Shown here one piece after another: positions 18,619 through 27,555 of a stretch of DNA of 64,000 bases. The notes beneath the pieces were generated by a model, which saw nothing but the letters and a program-made list of their open reading frames with translations, did not search any database and was not told the origin of the DNA. A program made the position numbers and the translations under genes. The stretch is from Psychromonas sp. CD1 (GTDB lineage Bacteria > Pseudomonadota > Gammaproteobacteria > Enterobacterales > Psychromonadaceae), in the NCBI RefSeq assembly GCF_002239585.1, contig NZ_NDFH01000003.1:682001-746000 (forward strand). Reading direction: 5' to 3'. Numbering within the stretch: the stretch's first letter is position 1; each line of letters starts with the position of its first letter.

Positions 18619-18669
18619 ACCTACAATGTGATCCACACATTGTAGGTTTTACCCCGCTATATATATACT
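18619..18669 (+). promoter_or_regulatory. Operator-like palindrome overlapping the ptsG promoter
   Basis: A perfect 12-bp inverted repeat, ACCTACAATGTG / CACATTGTAGGT with a 5-nt centre (18619-18647), lies about 70 bases before the ptsG start. Its right arm overlaps a possible -35 (TTGTAG, 18640-18645) of a promoter whose -10 is TATATACT at about 18662-18669. Three copies of TGTAAC lie just upstream (about 18569-18616). The placement suggests repressor binding. It does not fit the CRP consensus spacing, so the regulator is not identified. Confidence 0.6.
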
Positions 18670-18715
18670 CAACGCAACTTAACTGTAGAATTTAATAACG
18701 AGCTGGAGAATAATA

Positions 18716-20122
18716 ATGAATATATTTGGAAATTTACAAAAAGTTGGGAAGTCGTTGATGCTTCCTGTCTCAGTACTGCCGATAGCAGGGATTTTACTCG
18801 GAATTGGGTCTGCTAAATTTTCTGTTTTTCCTGAAGTTATTTCACAGATTATGGCTCAGGCTGGCGGTGCTATCTTTGATAATATGGCACTTATTTTTGC
18901 GATTGGTGTTGCTTTAGGCTTTACTAAAAATGATGGCGTTGCAGGTCTTGCTTCGGTTGTGGGTTACGTTATCATGACAAAAACGATTACAGTCTTAGCG
19001 CCAGGTGCAGATACTGGTGTATTAGGGGGTATCATTTCTGGTGGTATCGCGGCTGCAATGTTTAACCGCTTTTATAATATATCATTGCCTGATTACTTAG
19101 GTTTTTTTGCAGGTAAACGCGCAGTGCCCATTATGACCGGCTTTATGGCTATCATTGCAGGTACAGTCCTTGCGTTTGTTTGGCCTCCTATTGGAAGCTT
19201 AATTTCAACTTTCTCCGATTGGGCTGCAAATCAAAATCCAGTACTTGCTTTTGGTATTTACGGCATAGTCGAACGCTCATTAATTCCATTTGGCTTACAT
19301 CATATATGGAATGTACCTTTCTTCTTTGAAGCCGGAACTTGTGTTAACAATTCAGGTAAAGAATTACACGGAATTTTGACCTGTTACCTCTCAGCTGATG
19401 ATGTAAGCCGCGCTGCAGGCAATGGTTTTGGCCAATTAGCCGGTGGTTTCATGTTTAAAATGTTTGGTTTACCCGCTGCCGCTATTGCTATTTGGCACAG
19501 TGCAAAACCAGAAAATCGTGCAAAAGTAGGTGGTATCATGATTTCGGCTGCATTAACCTCGTTCTTAACGGGTATTACAGAGCCGATTGAATTCTCCTTC
19601 ATGTTTGTTGCACCGATTTTATACTTCATTCATGCTCTTTTAGCTGGCTCTGCATACGTAGTAACTAACTTCCTAGGTATGGTTCACGGTACGTCTTTCT
19701 CGCATGGTTTAATCGACTTCATCGTTCTTTCAACTCATGCATCTAGTCTTTGGTTATTCATTGCTATCGGCATGGTTTATGCTGTCATTTATTACGTCTT
19801 ATTCCGTGTTCTTATTACTAAATTAGACCTTAAAACACCTGGTCGTGAAGATGAAGAGTTAGCAGAAATTGCAGTAGTTAATAACGAAGAAATGGCTTCT
19901 TTATTAATAGAAGCATTTGGTGGGAAAGCAAACATTGAAAACTTAGATGCCTGTATTACTCGCTTACGTGTTTCTGTGCGTGATATCGAACTTTTAAATA
20001 AAGATGGCCTGAAAAAATTAGGCGCCGCAGGCGTTATGATTTCTGGTAATGCTGTGCAAGCTATCTTCGGGACTAAATCTGATAACTTAAAAACAGATAT
20101 GGAAGCATTCATGTCTCGTTAA
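18716..20122 (+). CDS. ptsG: PTS glucose-specific EIICB component
   Basis: PtsG imports glucose across the inner membrane and phosphorylates it during transport, with phosphate passed from EIIA-Glc. The 468 residues cover a IIC domain with about 8-10 membrane helices ([33 protein letters not shown] with the conserved substrate-site GITEP) and a IIB domain after a short linker. The IIB phosphorylation site is Cys413 in [11 protein letters not shown]. There is no fused IIA domain. The gene stands alone, with its own palindrome-bearing promoter and a strong terminator. TmaR, an Enzyme I regulator, is also encoded in the window. Confidence 0.94.
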   Translation: MNIFGNLQKVGKSLMLPVSVLPIAGILLGIGSAKFSVFPEVISQIMAQAGGAIFDNMALIFAIGVALGFTKNDGVAGLASVVGYVIMTKTITVLAPGADTGVLGGIISGGIAAAMFNRFYNISLPDYLGFFAGKRAVPIMTGFMAIIAGTVLAFVWPPIGSLISTFSDWAANQNPVLAFGIYGIVERSLIPFGLHHIWNVPFFFEAGTCVNNSGKELHGILTCYLSADDVSRAAGNGFGQLAGGFMFKMFGLPAAAIAIWHSAKPENRAKVGGIMISAALTSFLTGITEPIEFSFMFVAPILYFIHALLAGSAYVVTNFLGMVHGTSFSHGLIDFIVLSTHASSLWLFIAIGMVYAVIYYVLFRVLITKLDLKTPGREDEELAEIAVVNNEEMASLLIEAFGGKANIENLDACITRLRVSVRDIELLNKDGLKKLGAAGVMISGNAVQAIFGTKSDNLKTDMEAFMSR

Positions 20123-20158
20123 TATCGATAAATATCAAGTAATCTGATATTTATTTAT

Positions 20159-20204
20159 AAAAGGTATTTCTTCTCCTTAGTACAAGGACGAGAAATACCT
20201 TTTT
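20159..20204 (+). terminator. Rho-independent terminator of ptsG
   Basis: A 13-bp stem AAAAGGTATTTCT / AGAAATACCTTTT enclosing a loop with its own small hairpin (CCTTAGTACAAGG) is followed by T residues, 37 bases after the ptsG stop. Confidence 0.9.
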
Positions 20205-20687
20205 AATATTTGAACTGATTTTCCTTCCACTTTAATTCAGCTCCAAAACAAATGTAAGCACATCAAACCCTTGATTATACTAAATTAAAATCTTATCGCC
20301 TTTATCCTTCCTGTTTAAATAACCCTACCCACATAGCCTGCTATTTTTAATGGAAACCTTTGATGAGCGGAGACTGTTGCGAAGTGCGATGTAAGGTAAT
20401 AAATTGGATAACTAACATAACAAATCAACACAGACAACGACAATCGTACACAGTTAATATTACCTAATTGACTCAGTATGGCGCCTCGTGTAGTAACCTA
20501 ATTAAAAAGTATATAATAGTAGCAATATTTATCAGCTACATGACAAGTACGCGGTATCCATTATCACGTGTTATTAGATTTAATAATCAAAAACTAAAGA
20601 TACTTATTCGTATATAGCCCGATTAAAACCTATCATTCGAACATAAATAACAATTATCAAACAAGCCTATAATAATGAATATTGGAC
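20205..20687. other. Gene-free spacer left of the 70-bp repeat
   Basis: About 480 AT-rich bases with stops in all frames and no convincing promoter, RNA gene or repeat. It separates the ptsG terminator from the left inverted repeat and may be decayed sequence. Confidence 0.5.
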
Positions 20688-20757
20688 TGGACTTCCCCTA
20701 GTTTACTAGACACTTAACAAGTTACATTGTAACTTTAAACAAGAGGTGTTTATGAGC
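20688..20757 (+). repeat. 70-bp inverted repeat, left copy (candidate att site)
   Basis: This 70-bp block is repeated without a mismatch, in opposite orientation, at 30174-30243. Inside it are CTAGTTTACTAG, an imperfect palindrome around GTTACATTGTAAC, and at its inner end AAGAGGTG followed by ATGAGC, which looks like a ribosome site and start codon. Here the ATG (20752) opens only a 24-codon frame (MSVEIYNYTSNL...) that stops at 20826, as if a gene had been cut off. It marks the left limit of the 9.4-kb segment. Confidence 0.9.
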
Positions 20758-20818
20758 GTTGAGATATATAATTACACTTCTAATTTACACCGCATAGATA
20801 TTGTATTAATACGTCGAC

Positions 20819-22048
20819 TTAATTAACCGTTTGTAATGCTAAGTAAAGATGCTGAGTAACTTGTAATGCCGTTGCTTTAGGATCATTAAAAAAATCACTA
20901 ATAATATCGGCAACTAAGTTTTGAACTGCGCTAGTTGTTGCAATGTTTTGAGTAAACGAAGGGACTAAAATGCCTGATTTAAAGTCTTGATAAGATTTTT
21001 GTGCGCAAACATCAAACGAGCGTATATCTATATCCATACGCACAGGAATAGAGCCTTTTTTTAGGCTAAATTCTTTTTGAAACTTTTTAGAAAGTAACAG
21101 CTTAATAAACGTTTTCTGATCATTTAAATTATCACTTGCATTAGACGCATTAAACATCACAAAACTATCAACGTTGTAACTATAATAACCTTTACTTTCA
21201 GGTACATCAACACAAAGATAATCCTGCAGAGGCACTTTTCCTTCCGTTTGAAGCATGCCTTTAGCCCAATCACCCATAAATTGCATTGCTGCTTTATTAT
21301 CAATAAGTAATTGTGTTGCTTGAGACCAATTTTTACCCATAAAATTTACATCAATATACTGATGCATACGTTTATACTGTTTGAATAGCGAGATCATTTC
21401 TGCCGAAAGCAAGATATTTTTATCGTGCTCGATAAATGCTTGTTTGTATTTTTCAGGACCTAACAAAGAGAGAGCCATCGATTCAAAAAGTAATACATCC
21501 TGCCAAGCCGTTCCACCATGCGCCAGCACAGTATAACCAGCGGCTTTTATTTTATCTGCCACGCTAAAAAAAGCGCTCCATGTTTTTGGGGGATTCAGAT
21601 TTAACTCAGTAAATATTTTTTTATTTAGCCATAACCAATTAACACGATGTATATCGATAGGTACCGCCATATATTTTCCACGATAACTAATTGTTTTTTG
21701 TGCAACTGTCGGTAAGAAATTAGACCATTTATCAGTGTTCACAACCTCATCAATACTTTTAAGCATACCCACTGTTGCCCATGTCTTAATATCTGGACCT
21801 TTAATCTGCGCAACATCCGGAGGATTTCCAGCTAAAGCACGCATCTGTAAAACACGCATAGCACTGTTCCCACCCTCCCCTTGTATCGAAAAACTTTTCC
21901 ATTTTACGCCCTGCTTAGCCAAAGCTTTTTGCAATAATTTTTGAGCGTCTATCTCTCCTGGCGCCGTCCACCAATGTAGGACTTCAAGAGCCTGACTCTG
22001 TGTATAAAAGGCTAATAACAGTATCAATAATATCGTTTTTTTAAACAT
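20819..22048 (-). CDS. Periplasmic sugar-binding protein (ABC family 1), likely sensory
   Basis: A 409-residue solute-binding protein with a signal peptide (1-20, cut near TQSQA) and the MalE/UgpB-like fold: EVLHWWTAPGE, MRVLQMRALAGNPPDVAQIKG, YMAVPIDIHRVNWLW, MALSLLGPEKY, AMQFMGDWAKG and KGSIPVR. It resembles the glucose-binding proteins linked to GltR/GtrS-type two-component systems. It starts 2 bases after the sensor kinase gene, and no permease or ATPase is nearby. I infer that it presents a sugar to the kinase, or serves a transporter encoded elsewhere. Confidence 0.85.
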   Translation of the reverse strand: MFKKTILLILLLAFYTQSQALEVLHWWTAPGEIDAQKLLQKALAKQGVKWKSFSIQGEGGNSAMRVLQMRALAGNPPDVAQIKGPDIKTWATVGMLKSIDEVVNTDKWSNFLPTVAQKTISYRGKYMAVPIDIHRVNWLWLNKKIFTELNLNPPKTWSAFFSVADKIKAAGYTVLAHGGTAWQDVLLFESMALSLLGPEKYKQAFIEHDKNILLSAEMISLFKQYKRMHQYIDVNFMGKNWSQATQLLIDNKAAMQFMGDWAKGMLQTEGKVPLQDYLCVDVPESKGYYSYNVDSFVMFNASNASDNLNDQKTFIKLLLSKKFQKEFSLKKGSIPVRMDIDIRSFDVCAQKSYQDFKSGILVPSFTQNIATTSAVQNLVADIISDFFNDPKATALQVTQHLYLALQTVN

Positions 22049-22050
22049 TT

Positions 22051-23493
22051 TTATCTCTGTTTATAGACTCTCGGTAAAGTGATTATCACTTCCAAACCTG
22101 AGCATTCTCGATTAACTAAATGAAGTGATCCATTATGTGCATGGATAATATTACGCGCGATACCTAAACCGAGTCCATGTCCATGTTCATCATGATGCAA
22201 ACGCCGATACGGCATAAAAATATTATCTAATTCTTGTTTTGGTATACCCGGCCCATTATCTTGAATAATGATTTGCAATTCATCTTCTGAATCGACTAAC
22301 TGTACCATAACCTGTGTTCCATATTTGATACCGTTATCGATTAAATTAGTCAAACAGCGTTTCAACGCAAAAGGTTTCCCTCTATAAAGAGCCACTTTTT
22401 TATACACCACTTTTATCTTATCGGGCTGTGGACTACTTATCTGTTTTAATAATTTTAAAAGATCTACATCTTGAATATTTTCATGTATATCCGTTTCTTT
22501 CACTGTTTGTAAGGCGCCTTTGACTAACATTTCTAAATCATCAAGATCAACATTGAAAGATTCTGTTAACTTATCAGAATCAAGTAACTCGGCACGTAAG
22601 CGTAAACGAGTGATTGGTGTTTTTAAATCATGAGAAATAGAGCGAAATAACACTTCTCGATCGCGCAAATATCTCTGTAACTTCTGCTGCATATGATTAA
22701 ATGCACGTGTTGCAGCAATAATTTCTGATGGTCCCTGTTCTTTTAAAGGTGCTTGATTTAAATTAATACTCATTTCAGATACCGCCAATGCCAATTCTTT
22801 TAAGGGTTTAGTTTGCCAAGCAAAAAAGAAATAAGTAAATAATAGTAAAATTAAAGTAGTAAAACACAAAGTCACTATTTGTTGCTGAGAAATTAATGTT
22901 TTATTCCCCATTAAATAAGGGGGGGGTAAAATAGTGCCTAAATACAACCATTCATTCGGTGATATCTCAACTTGTATCACTAATATTGGCGGTTTTATTG
23001 AAGGAATAATCAATGCGTATGCACCTAAAGATGGGGGCAAATCTTTAAGTAAAATATCATTTTTTATCACATGTAAATCATCCGGATAAGAAAATTCAAT
23101 ACGCAACTGTTGTGATGCTGGAATTCTCCGGCGTAATACACTTTCAATGGTACTGATTATATGTGTTTTTAATTCACTATTGGCAATAGGATTAATTTTT
23201 ATCTCTTCATGATTTAAAGATACAAAAAAGCGACTGCCTCCTAAATCATGTAACTGTTCTAAAACAAGATAACGATATTGTAACGGTAATTTTTGAAAAA
23301 ATGAAATGGTGCCTAATGCGTTTTCAGACACATTTTTTGCGTTCAATAATACAGAGACTTCTTCGTTTTTAGCAACTTGATTTATCCAAAAAAAACTACT
23401 CATGACCTGTGCACAAATAACCGATAATGTAGTTAAAAGCAACATTCGAGAAATCAATGAGTGGAACATATTAGAAAAATTAAACAATTTCAT
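22051..23493 (-). CDS. Membrane sensor histidine kinase
   Basis: A 480-residue kinase. One membrane helix lies at about 12-35, a periplasmic sensor region at about 36-205, a second helix at about 205-225, then HAMP (KPLKELALAVSEM), the phospho-acceptor His288 in FRSISHDLKTPITRLR, an N box NLIDNGIKYG, and G boxes DNGPGIP and GHGLGLGIARNI. The layout is like EnvZ/GltS kinases. It sits between an OmpR-type regulator (8 bases upstream) and a sugar-binding protein (2 bases downstream), so the three are one operon. The periplasmic domain could contact the binding protein; this is inferred. Confidence 0.92.
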   Translation of the reverse strand: MKLFNFSNMFHSLISRMLLLTTLSVICAQVMSSFFWINQVAKNEEVSVLLNAKNVSENALGTISFFQKLPLQYRYLVLEQLHDLGGSRFFVSLNHEEIKINPIANSELKTHIISTIESVLRRRIPASQQLRIEFSYPDDLHVIKNDILLKDLPPSLGAYALIIPSIKPPILVIQVEISPNEWLYLGTILPPPYLMGNKTLISQQQIVTLCFTTLILLLFTYFFFAWQTKPLKELALAVSEMSINLNQAPLKEQGPSEIIAATRAFNHMQQKLQRYLRDREVLFRSISHDLKTPITRLRLRAELLDSDKLTESFNVDLDDLEMLVKGALQTVKETDIHENIQDVDLLKLLKQISSPQPDKIKVVYKKVALYRGKPFALKRCLTNLIDNGIKYGTQVMVQLVDSEDELQIIIQDNGPGIPKQELDNIFMPYRRLHHDEHGHGLGLGIARNIIHAHNGSLHLVNRECSGLEVIITLPRVYKQR

Positions 23494-23501
23494 AAGTGTC
23501 T

Positions 23502-24227
23502 TTACTTTTCAGTACTTACACTGGCGATAAAGAGATACCCTTTACCACGCACCGTTTTAATTATTTTAGGAAATTTGGCATCATCGCCCAAACATTGGCG
23601 TAAACGACTTAAATGTACATCGATACCTCGCTCATTCGCAAAAGAATCACGTCCGTGTAACGCACGGCAAATTTCATCGCGTGATATTGGGCGGTCTAAG
23701 TTATCCAAGAAAAGTAAGAGTAATTGATAATCGGCTCCGGTTAATGGTCTGAAATCACCATTTATATTTAACAAATGGTGATTTTGAGTATCTAATGTCC
23801 AATTCGCAAAGAAAAAATAGCGCGCTTTTATTATTTCTTTATTTTGTGTGCTAACAAAAAAATTACGTCTTAATAACGCTTTGATACGCGCCAGTAATTC
23901 ACGTGGACTAAATGGTTTAGCGATGTAATCATCTGCACCTATCTCTAAACCTAAAATGCGATCTAATTCATCTGAATTGGCGGTTAACATAATAATCGGC
24001 ACCATCGACGTTTGCCTAATACGCTGGCAAAGTACAAAACCATCATCACCCGGCAACATAATATCTAAAATAATCATATCGGGGGATGTTGTTAAAAGAT
24101 GTACATCCATCTCTATTCCATCAGCCGCGGTGATAACCAAAAAATTATTTTTTGTTAAATATTCCGCAAGTAATTCACGAATATCTTTATCATCATCGAC
24201 TACTAATATTTGTTTTATTTCTGTCAC
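23502..24227 (-). CDS. OmpR-family response regulator
   Basis: A 241-residue regulator. Its receiver domain (VVDDDKDIRELL, phospho-Asp55 in ILDIMLPG, the conserved Lys in DDYIAKPF) is joined to a winged-helix DNA-binding domain (PLTGADYQLLLLFL, RGIDVHLSRLRQCLGD, KTVRGKGYLF). It is the first gene of the regulator-kinase-binding protein operon. Targets are unknown; candidates are ptsG, the neighbouring norspermidine operon, which is transcribed divergently from it, or a sugar transporter elsewhere. Confidence 0.93.
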   Translation of the reverse strand: MTEIKQILVVDDDKDIRELLAEYLTKNNFLVITAADGIEMDVHLLTTSPDMIILDIMLPGDDGFVLCQRIRQTSMVPIIMLTANSDELDRILGLEIGADDYIAKPFSPRELLARIKALLRRNFFVSTQNKEIIKARYFFFANWTLDTQNHHLLNINGDFRPLTGADYQLLLLFLDNLDRPISRDEICRALHGRDSFANERGIDVHLSRLRQCLGDDAKFPKIIKTVRGKGYLFIASVSTEK

Positions 24228-24420
24228 CCGAGAACCTTTGCATACTTATATTAGAGGCTAATTTTATCTTAGTCAGGCCTTATTGAAAAGCCTCTATACT
24301 TATATATTTGCACTCAACAAAAATATTTGATTTAATGCTTAATTTTCACTCTAAAAAATAAATTTATACTAAAAAATCAATGAGTTATTTTTTAGTATGT
24401 TTTTTTCCTGTTTTTTACAC

Positions 24421-24448
24421 TTGTCAGCTTGAAAATCAATGATAGAAT
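24421..24448 (+). promoter_or_regulatory. Promoter of the norspermidine operon
   Basis: TTGTCA (24421-24426) and TAGAAT (24443-24448) with a 16-base spacer form a good sigma-70-type promoter facing the diaminobutyrate aminotransferase gene, about 230 bases before its start. Confidence 0.6.
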
Positions 24449-24454
24449 GCGCGC

Positions 24455-24677
24455 CTTAAAAGCCTCATTTTATTTATCTTTATTTATTATCGACTCACTT
24501 CTCTCGTTGATATTATCAACATAAATAGCACTTTTTATAGACGCTGTTTAGGTGTTGCGACTGAGCCTTGAGCGACACGCCGCGCACTACTCTGTTTATA
24601 CTTTAAGAAATTCCTTAAAGTTTCCCTTTATTTTAGTTCCATTTTATGGATGCCCTTTATACACTAAGGATCCCGTT
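24455..24677 (+). promoter_or_regulatory. Structured 5' leader of the norspermidine operon
   Basis: From the predicted start point to the gene lies an about 220-base leader. It contains a GC-richer block (about 24551-24592) with a possible stem GTGTTGC / GCGACAC closed around an 11-14 base loop, and a perfect 8-bp hairpin ACTTTAAG / CTTAAAGT (24600-24621) followed by a T-rich stretch. The open frame upstream of the gene start runs through this part, but its peptide does not resemble aminotransferases. A cis-acting RNA or attenuator responding to polyamines is possible; I recognise no known riboswitch. Confidence 0.4.
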
Positions 24678-26087
24678 ATGCAAAACGTCTTAAATATTAC
24701 GCCAAAAGTCTGTATTAACAACTTTCAAGAAATTCCGGTTGTCGATACCCTTTATGATCTAACTCCCGATAGCGTTATGCTCAGTCAAGAGCATTATGAA
24801 TCAGAAGTACGTTCATATCCCAGACGGATCCCCATTGCGATAAAGACAACGCGAGGCGTTATTGTTGAAGATACAAAAGGCCAAGTTTATATCGATTGTC
24901 TAGCCGGTGCAGGCGCTCTACCCCTTGGCTATAATCACAGCGAGATAAATCAAGTGCTTATCAGCCAGCTTAATGCTGGTGTTCCGTATCAAACTTTAGA
25001 TCTCACCACACCAAGTAAAGATGCATTTATTAAAGCGGTAATGAAATTTTTACCCGCGAGCTTTGCCAAAAATGCACGTATTCAGTTTTGTGGCCCTTCA
25101 GGATCTGATGCCGTTGAAGCGTCAATTAAACTCGCAAAAATGTATACTAAACGTAATACGATGATTGCTTTTCATGGTGCATACCATGGAATGACTAATG
25201 GTTCATTAGCCTTAACGGGTAGTTTAAGCGCTAAAGAACGCCGAACAGGTTTAATGTCAGATGTACATTTTTTTCCTTTCCCTTATAGCTACCGATGCTC
25301 TTTTGGCTTAGGAGGCGAAAAAGGTGCGATGCAAGGGATCCGTTATTTAGAATCAGTATTATGTGATGATGAAAGTGGCATTACTAAACCAGCCGCTATT
25401 ATTGTAGAGCCAATTCAAGGTGAAGGTGGTGTCATTCCCGCATCTAATCGTTGGTTACAAGAATTACGCAGAATAACAACAGAGCATAATATCTTATTGA
25501 TTTTTGATGAAATTCAATGTGGTATCGGTCGCTCTGGTGATAATTTTGCATTTCAAGCCTCTGGCATTGAACCCGACATTTTGATTTTATCCAAAGCAAT
25601 TGGCGGAGGAATGCCAATGTCCGTTATTCTATATCATCAAAAATTCGATTGTTGGAATGCGGGTGAACATACGGGTACTTTTCGAGGAAATCAGTTAGCA
25701 ATGGCTAGTGGCGCCAAAACATTAGAAATAATTAAACGTGATAATTTAACAGAAAATTCCCGCCTACGTGGAGAACAACTCCGTAATGGTTTCATGCTGT
25801 TACAAAAGAAATTTCCACAAATTGGTGATATTCGAGGTCGCGGGCTAATGAATGCAATGGAGATAATAAACCCAACTGCAATAAATACCTTAGATCAAAC
25901 ACAAGCAGACACCGAACTTGCAAAACAAATACAACGCGCAGCATTAGAGCGAGGCCTAATTATTGAAATCGGGGGCCGAAAAGGTGCAGTCTTACGCTTT
26001 TTACCACCGCTAATTATCAGTGAAGTTCAAATTGATTTTATACTTAACACTCTTGAAAGTGCATTTTCTTTCGTATTAGGGGATTAA
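24678..26087 (+). CDS. dat: L-2,4-diaminobutyrate:2-oxoglutarate aminotransferase
   Basis: A class III PLP aminotransferase (469 aa) that makes L-2,4-diaminobutyrate from aspartate semialdehyde and glutamate. The PLP site is clear: CGPSGSDAVEASIKLAK, FHGAYHGMTNGS, PIQGEGGV, FDEIQCGIGRSG and the Schiff-base Lys306 in LILSKAIGGG. EctB of ectoine synthesis is the nearest alternative, but the following decarboxylase and carboxynorspermidine genes point to norspermidine. The start is the ATG at 24678 (MQNVLN) behind AAGGATCC; the open frame extends 42 codons upstream without homology. It begins the four-gene norspermidine set, 1 base before the decarboxylase gene. Confidence 0.92.
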   Translation: MQNVLNITPKVCINNFQEIPVVDTLYDLTPDSVMLSQEHYESEVRSYPRRIPIAIKTTRGVIVEDTKGQVYIDCLAGAGALPLGYNHSEINQVLISQLNAGVPYQTLDLTTPSKDAFIKAVMKFLPASFAKNARIQFCGPSGSDAVEASIKLAKMYTKRNTMIAFHGAYHGMTNGSLALTGSLSAKERRTGLMSDVHFFPFPYSYRCSFGLGGEKGAMQGIRYLESVLCDDESGITKPAAIIVEPIQGEGGVIPASNRWLQELRRITTEHNILLIFDEIQCGIGRSGDNFAFQASGIEPDILILSKAIGGGMPMSVILYHQKFDCWNAGEHTGTFRGNQLAMASGAKTLEIIKRDNLTENSRLRGEQLRNGFMLLQKKFPQIGDIRGRGLMNAMEIINPTAINTLDQTQADTELAKQIQRAALERGLIIEIGGRKGAVLRFLPPLIISEVQIDFILNTLESAFSFVLGD

Positions 26088-26088
26088 A

Positions 26089-27552
26089 ATGAACTTCACA
26101 GAATATTTTATGCACTTAGGCGATAAAAACCGCCCTTTTGAAGACGCCATGGCTTTAACTCACGAAAGTATTAAGCGCTTATTTCAAAATAGTACGATGC
26201 CTTATTCCGGCGTTGTACCCCAAACACTTAAAGCCCAACTTGAAGCGCTTGATTTAGATAAAACTCAACCCCTTACGGATGTTATTGAAACAACACATCA
26301 ACTTATCGCCAAAAATTCTATTTTAGTACAGCACCCTCATACTGTGGCACATTTGCATACCCCCCCACTGATTGTTTCCGTAATTGCAGAACATTTTATT
26401 GCAACACTTAATCAGTCGATGGACTCATGGGATCAAGCTCCGGCGGCCACTTATGTTGAACAAATAATGGTAGATTGGCTATGTAAAACGTATCAATTAG
26501 GTAACCGTTCTGATGGTGTATTCACCAGTGGAGGGACACAAAGTAATCTCATGGGTTTATTGCTTGCACGTGATTGGTTTGCAAAAAAATATTCTTCCCA
26601 TAATATCCAACAAGATGGCTTACCTGAGTATGGGTGCAAAATGCGCATCATCTGCTCAGATAAAAGTCATTTTACGGTGCAAAAATCTGCTGCGCTAATG
26701 GGTTTAGGTGAGCGAGCAGTCATTACCGTTAAAACTAATGTACAAGGGCAAATTGATTGCCATGCGTTGCAATTGACCATCGACTCACTCAAAGCACAAA
26801 ATTTATTACCTTTTGCAATTGTAGCAACGGCAGGTACAACCGATCATGGCGCGATTGATGATTTAAATGCTGTGATTAAGATTGCTAAAAAAACAGGTTG
26901 CTGGACACATATCGATGCGGCTTATGGTGGCGCTTTAATACTCAGTAAAAAACACAAACAGCGCTTATCAGGCATTGAACTTGCTGATAGTGTAAGTGTT
27001 GATTTCCATAAACTGTTTTATCAAACAATTAGCTGCGGTGCACTTTTAATTAAAGATAAAGATAATTTTAAAAGCTTATTACACCATGCAGATTATCTAA
27101 ACCGTGAAGGTGATGAACTACCCAATCTAGTAGATAAAAGCATTGCAACAACTAAACGCTTTGATGCATTGAAAATGTTTATGACGCTACAAGCTGTCGG
27201 TGCTAACACTTTGGGTAAGATGTATGACTCACTGTTACAACTCACCGCACAAGTCGCTGAACTGATTCTCTCTACACCGACGTTTGAGCTTTGTTGCCAG
27301 CCACTTTTGTCTACAGTGCTATTTCGCTTAAGCACACAAGGTGATATGAGTGATAGCACCTTTAATCAGCTACACCAAAAAATTCGTCTACAGCTACTTA
27401 CCAGTGGTGCTGCTGTCATCGCAGAAACAAAAGTAGATGGTAAACTATTTTTTAAATTTACATTGTTAAACCCATGTTTAACAATTAATGATTTTGAGCC
27501 TTTATTAGAGAAAATAAAGTCAACCGCAATACAACTACAAAAAGAGGTTTAA
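26089..27552 (+). CDS. ddc: L-2,4-diaminobutyrate decarboxylase
   Basis: A group II PLP decarboxylase (487 aa) that turns diaminobutyrate into 1,3-diaminopropane. Motifs: FTSGGTQSNLMGLLLAR near residue 145, TAGTTDHGAIDDL (247-259), THIDAAYGGA (273-282) and the PLP-binding Lys308 in SVSVDFHKLFYQ. The last residues match related decarboxylases without extensions. It sits directly behind the aminotransferase that makes its substrate and 3 bases before the carboxynorspermidine dehydrogenase, so it is surely co-transcribed. In some bacteria the first two genes are fused; here they are separate. Confidence 0.93.
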   Translation: MNFTEYFMHLGDKNRPFEDAMALTHESIKRLFQNSTMPYSGVVPQTLKAQLEALDLDKTQPLTDVIETTHQLIAKNSILVQHPHTVAHLHTPPLIVSVIAEHFIATLNQSMDSWDQAPAATYVEQIMVDWLCKTYQLGNRSDGVFTSGGTQSNLMGLLLARDWFAKKYSSHNIQQDGLPEYGCKMRIICSDKSHFTVQKSAALMGLGERAVITVKTNVQGQIDCHALQLTIDSLKAQNLLPFAIVATAGTTDHGAIDDLNAVIKIAKKTGCWTHIDAAYGGALILSKKHKQRLSGIELADSVSVDFHKLFYQTISCGALLIKDKDNFKSLLHHADYLNREGDELPNLVDKSIATTKRFDALKMFMTLQAVGANTLGKMYDSLLQLTAQVAELILSTPTFELCCQPLLSTVLFRLSTQGDMSDSTFNQLHQKIRLQLLTSGAAVIAETKVDGKLFFKFTLLNPCLTINDFEPLLEKIKSTAIQLQKEV

Positions 27553-27555
27553 TTT

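Noticed and set aside
18625-18645. CRP-binding site before ptsG
   Set aside because: One TGTGA half-site is present, but the second half is not at CRP spacing; the perfect palindrome has another centre.
24552-24677. 42-codon N-terminal extension of the diaminobutyrate aminotransferase
   Set aside because: The extension has no similarity to the family, lies over leader hairpins, and the ATG at 24678 has a good ribosome site.
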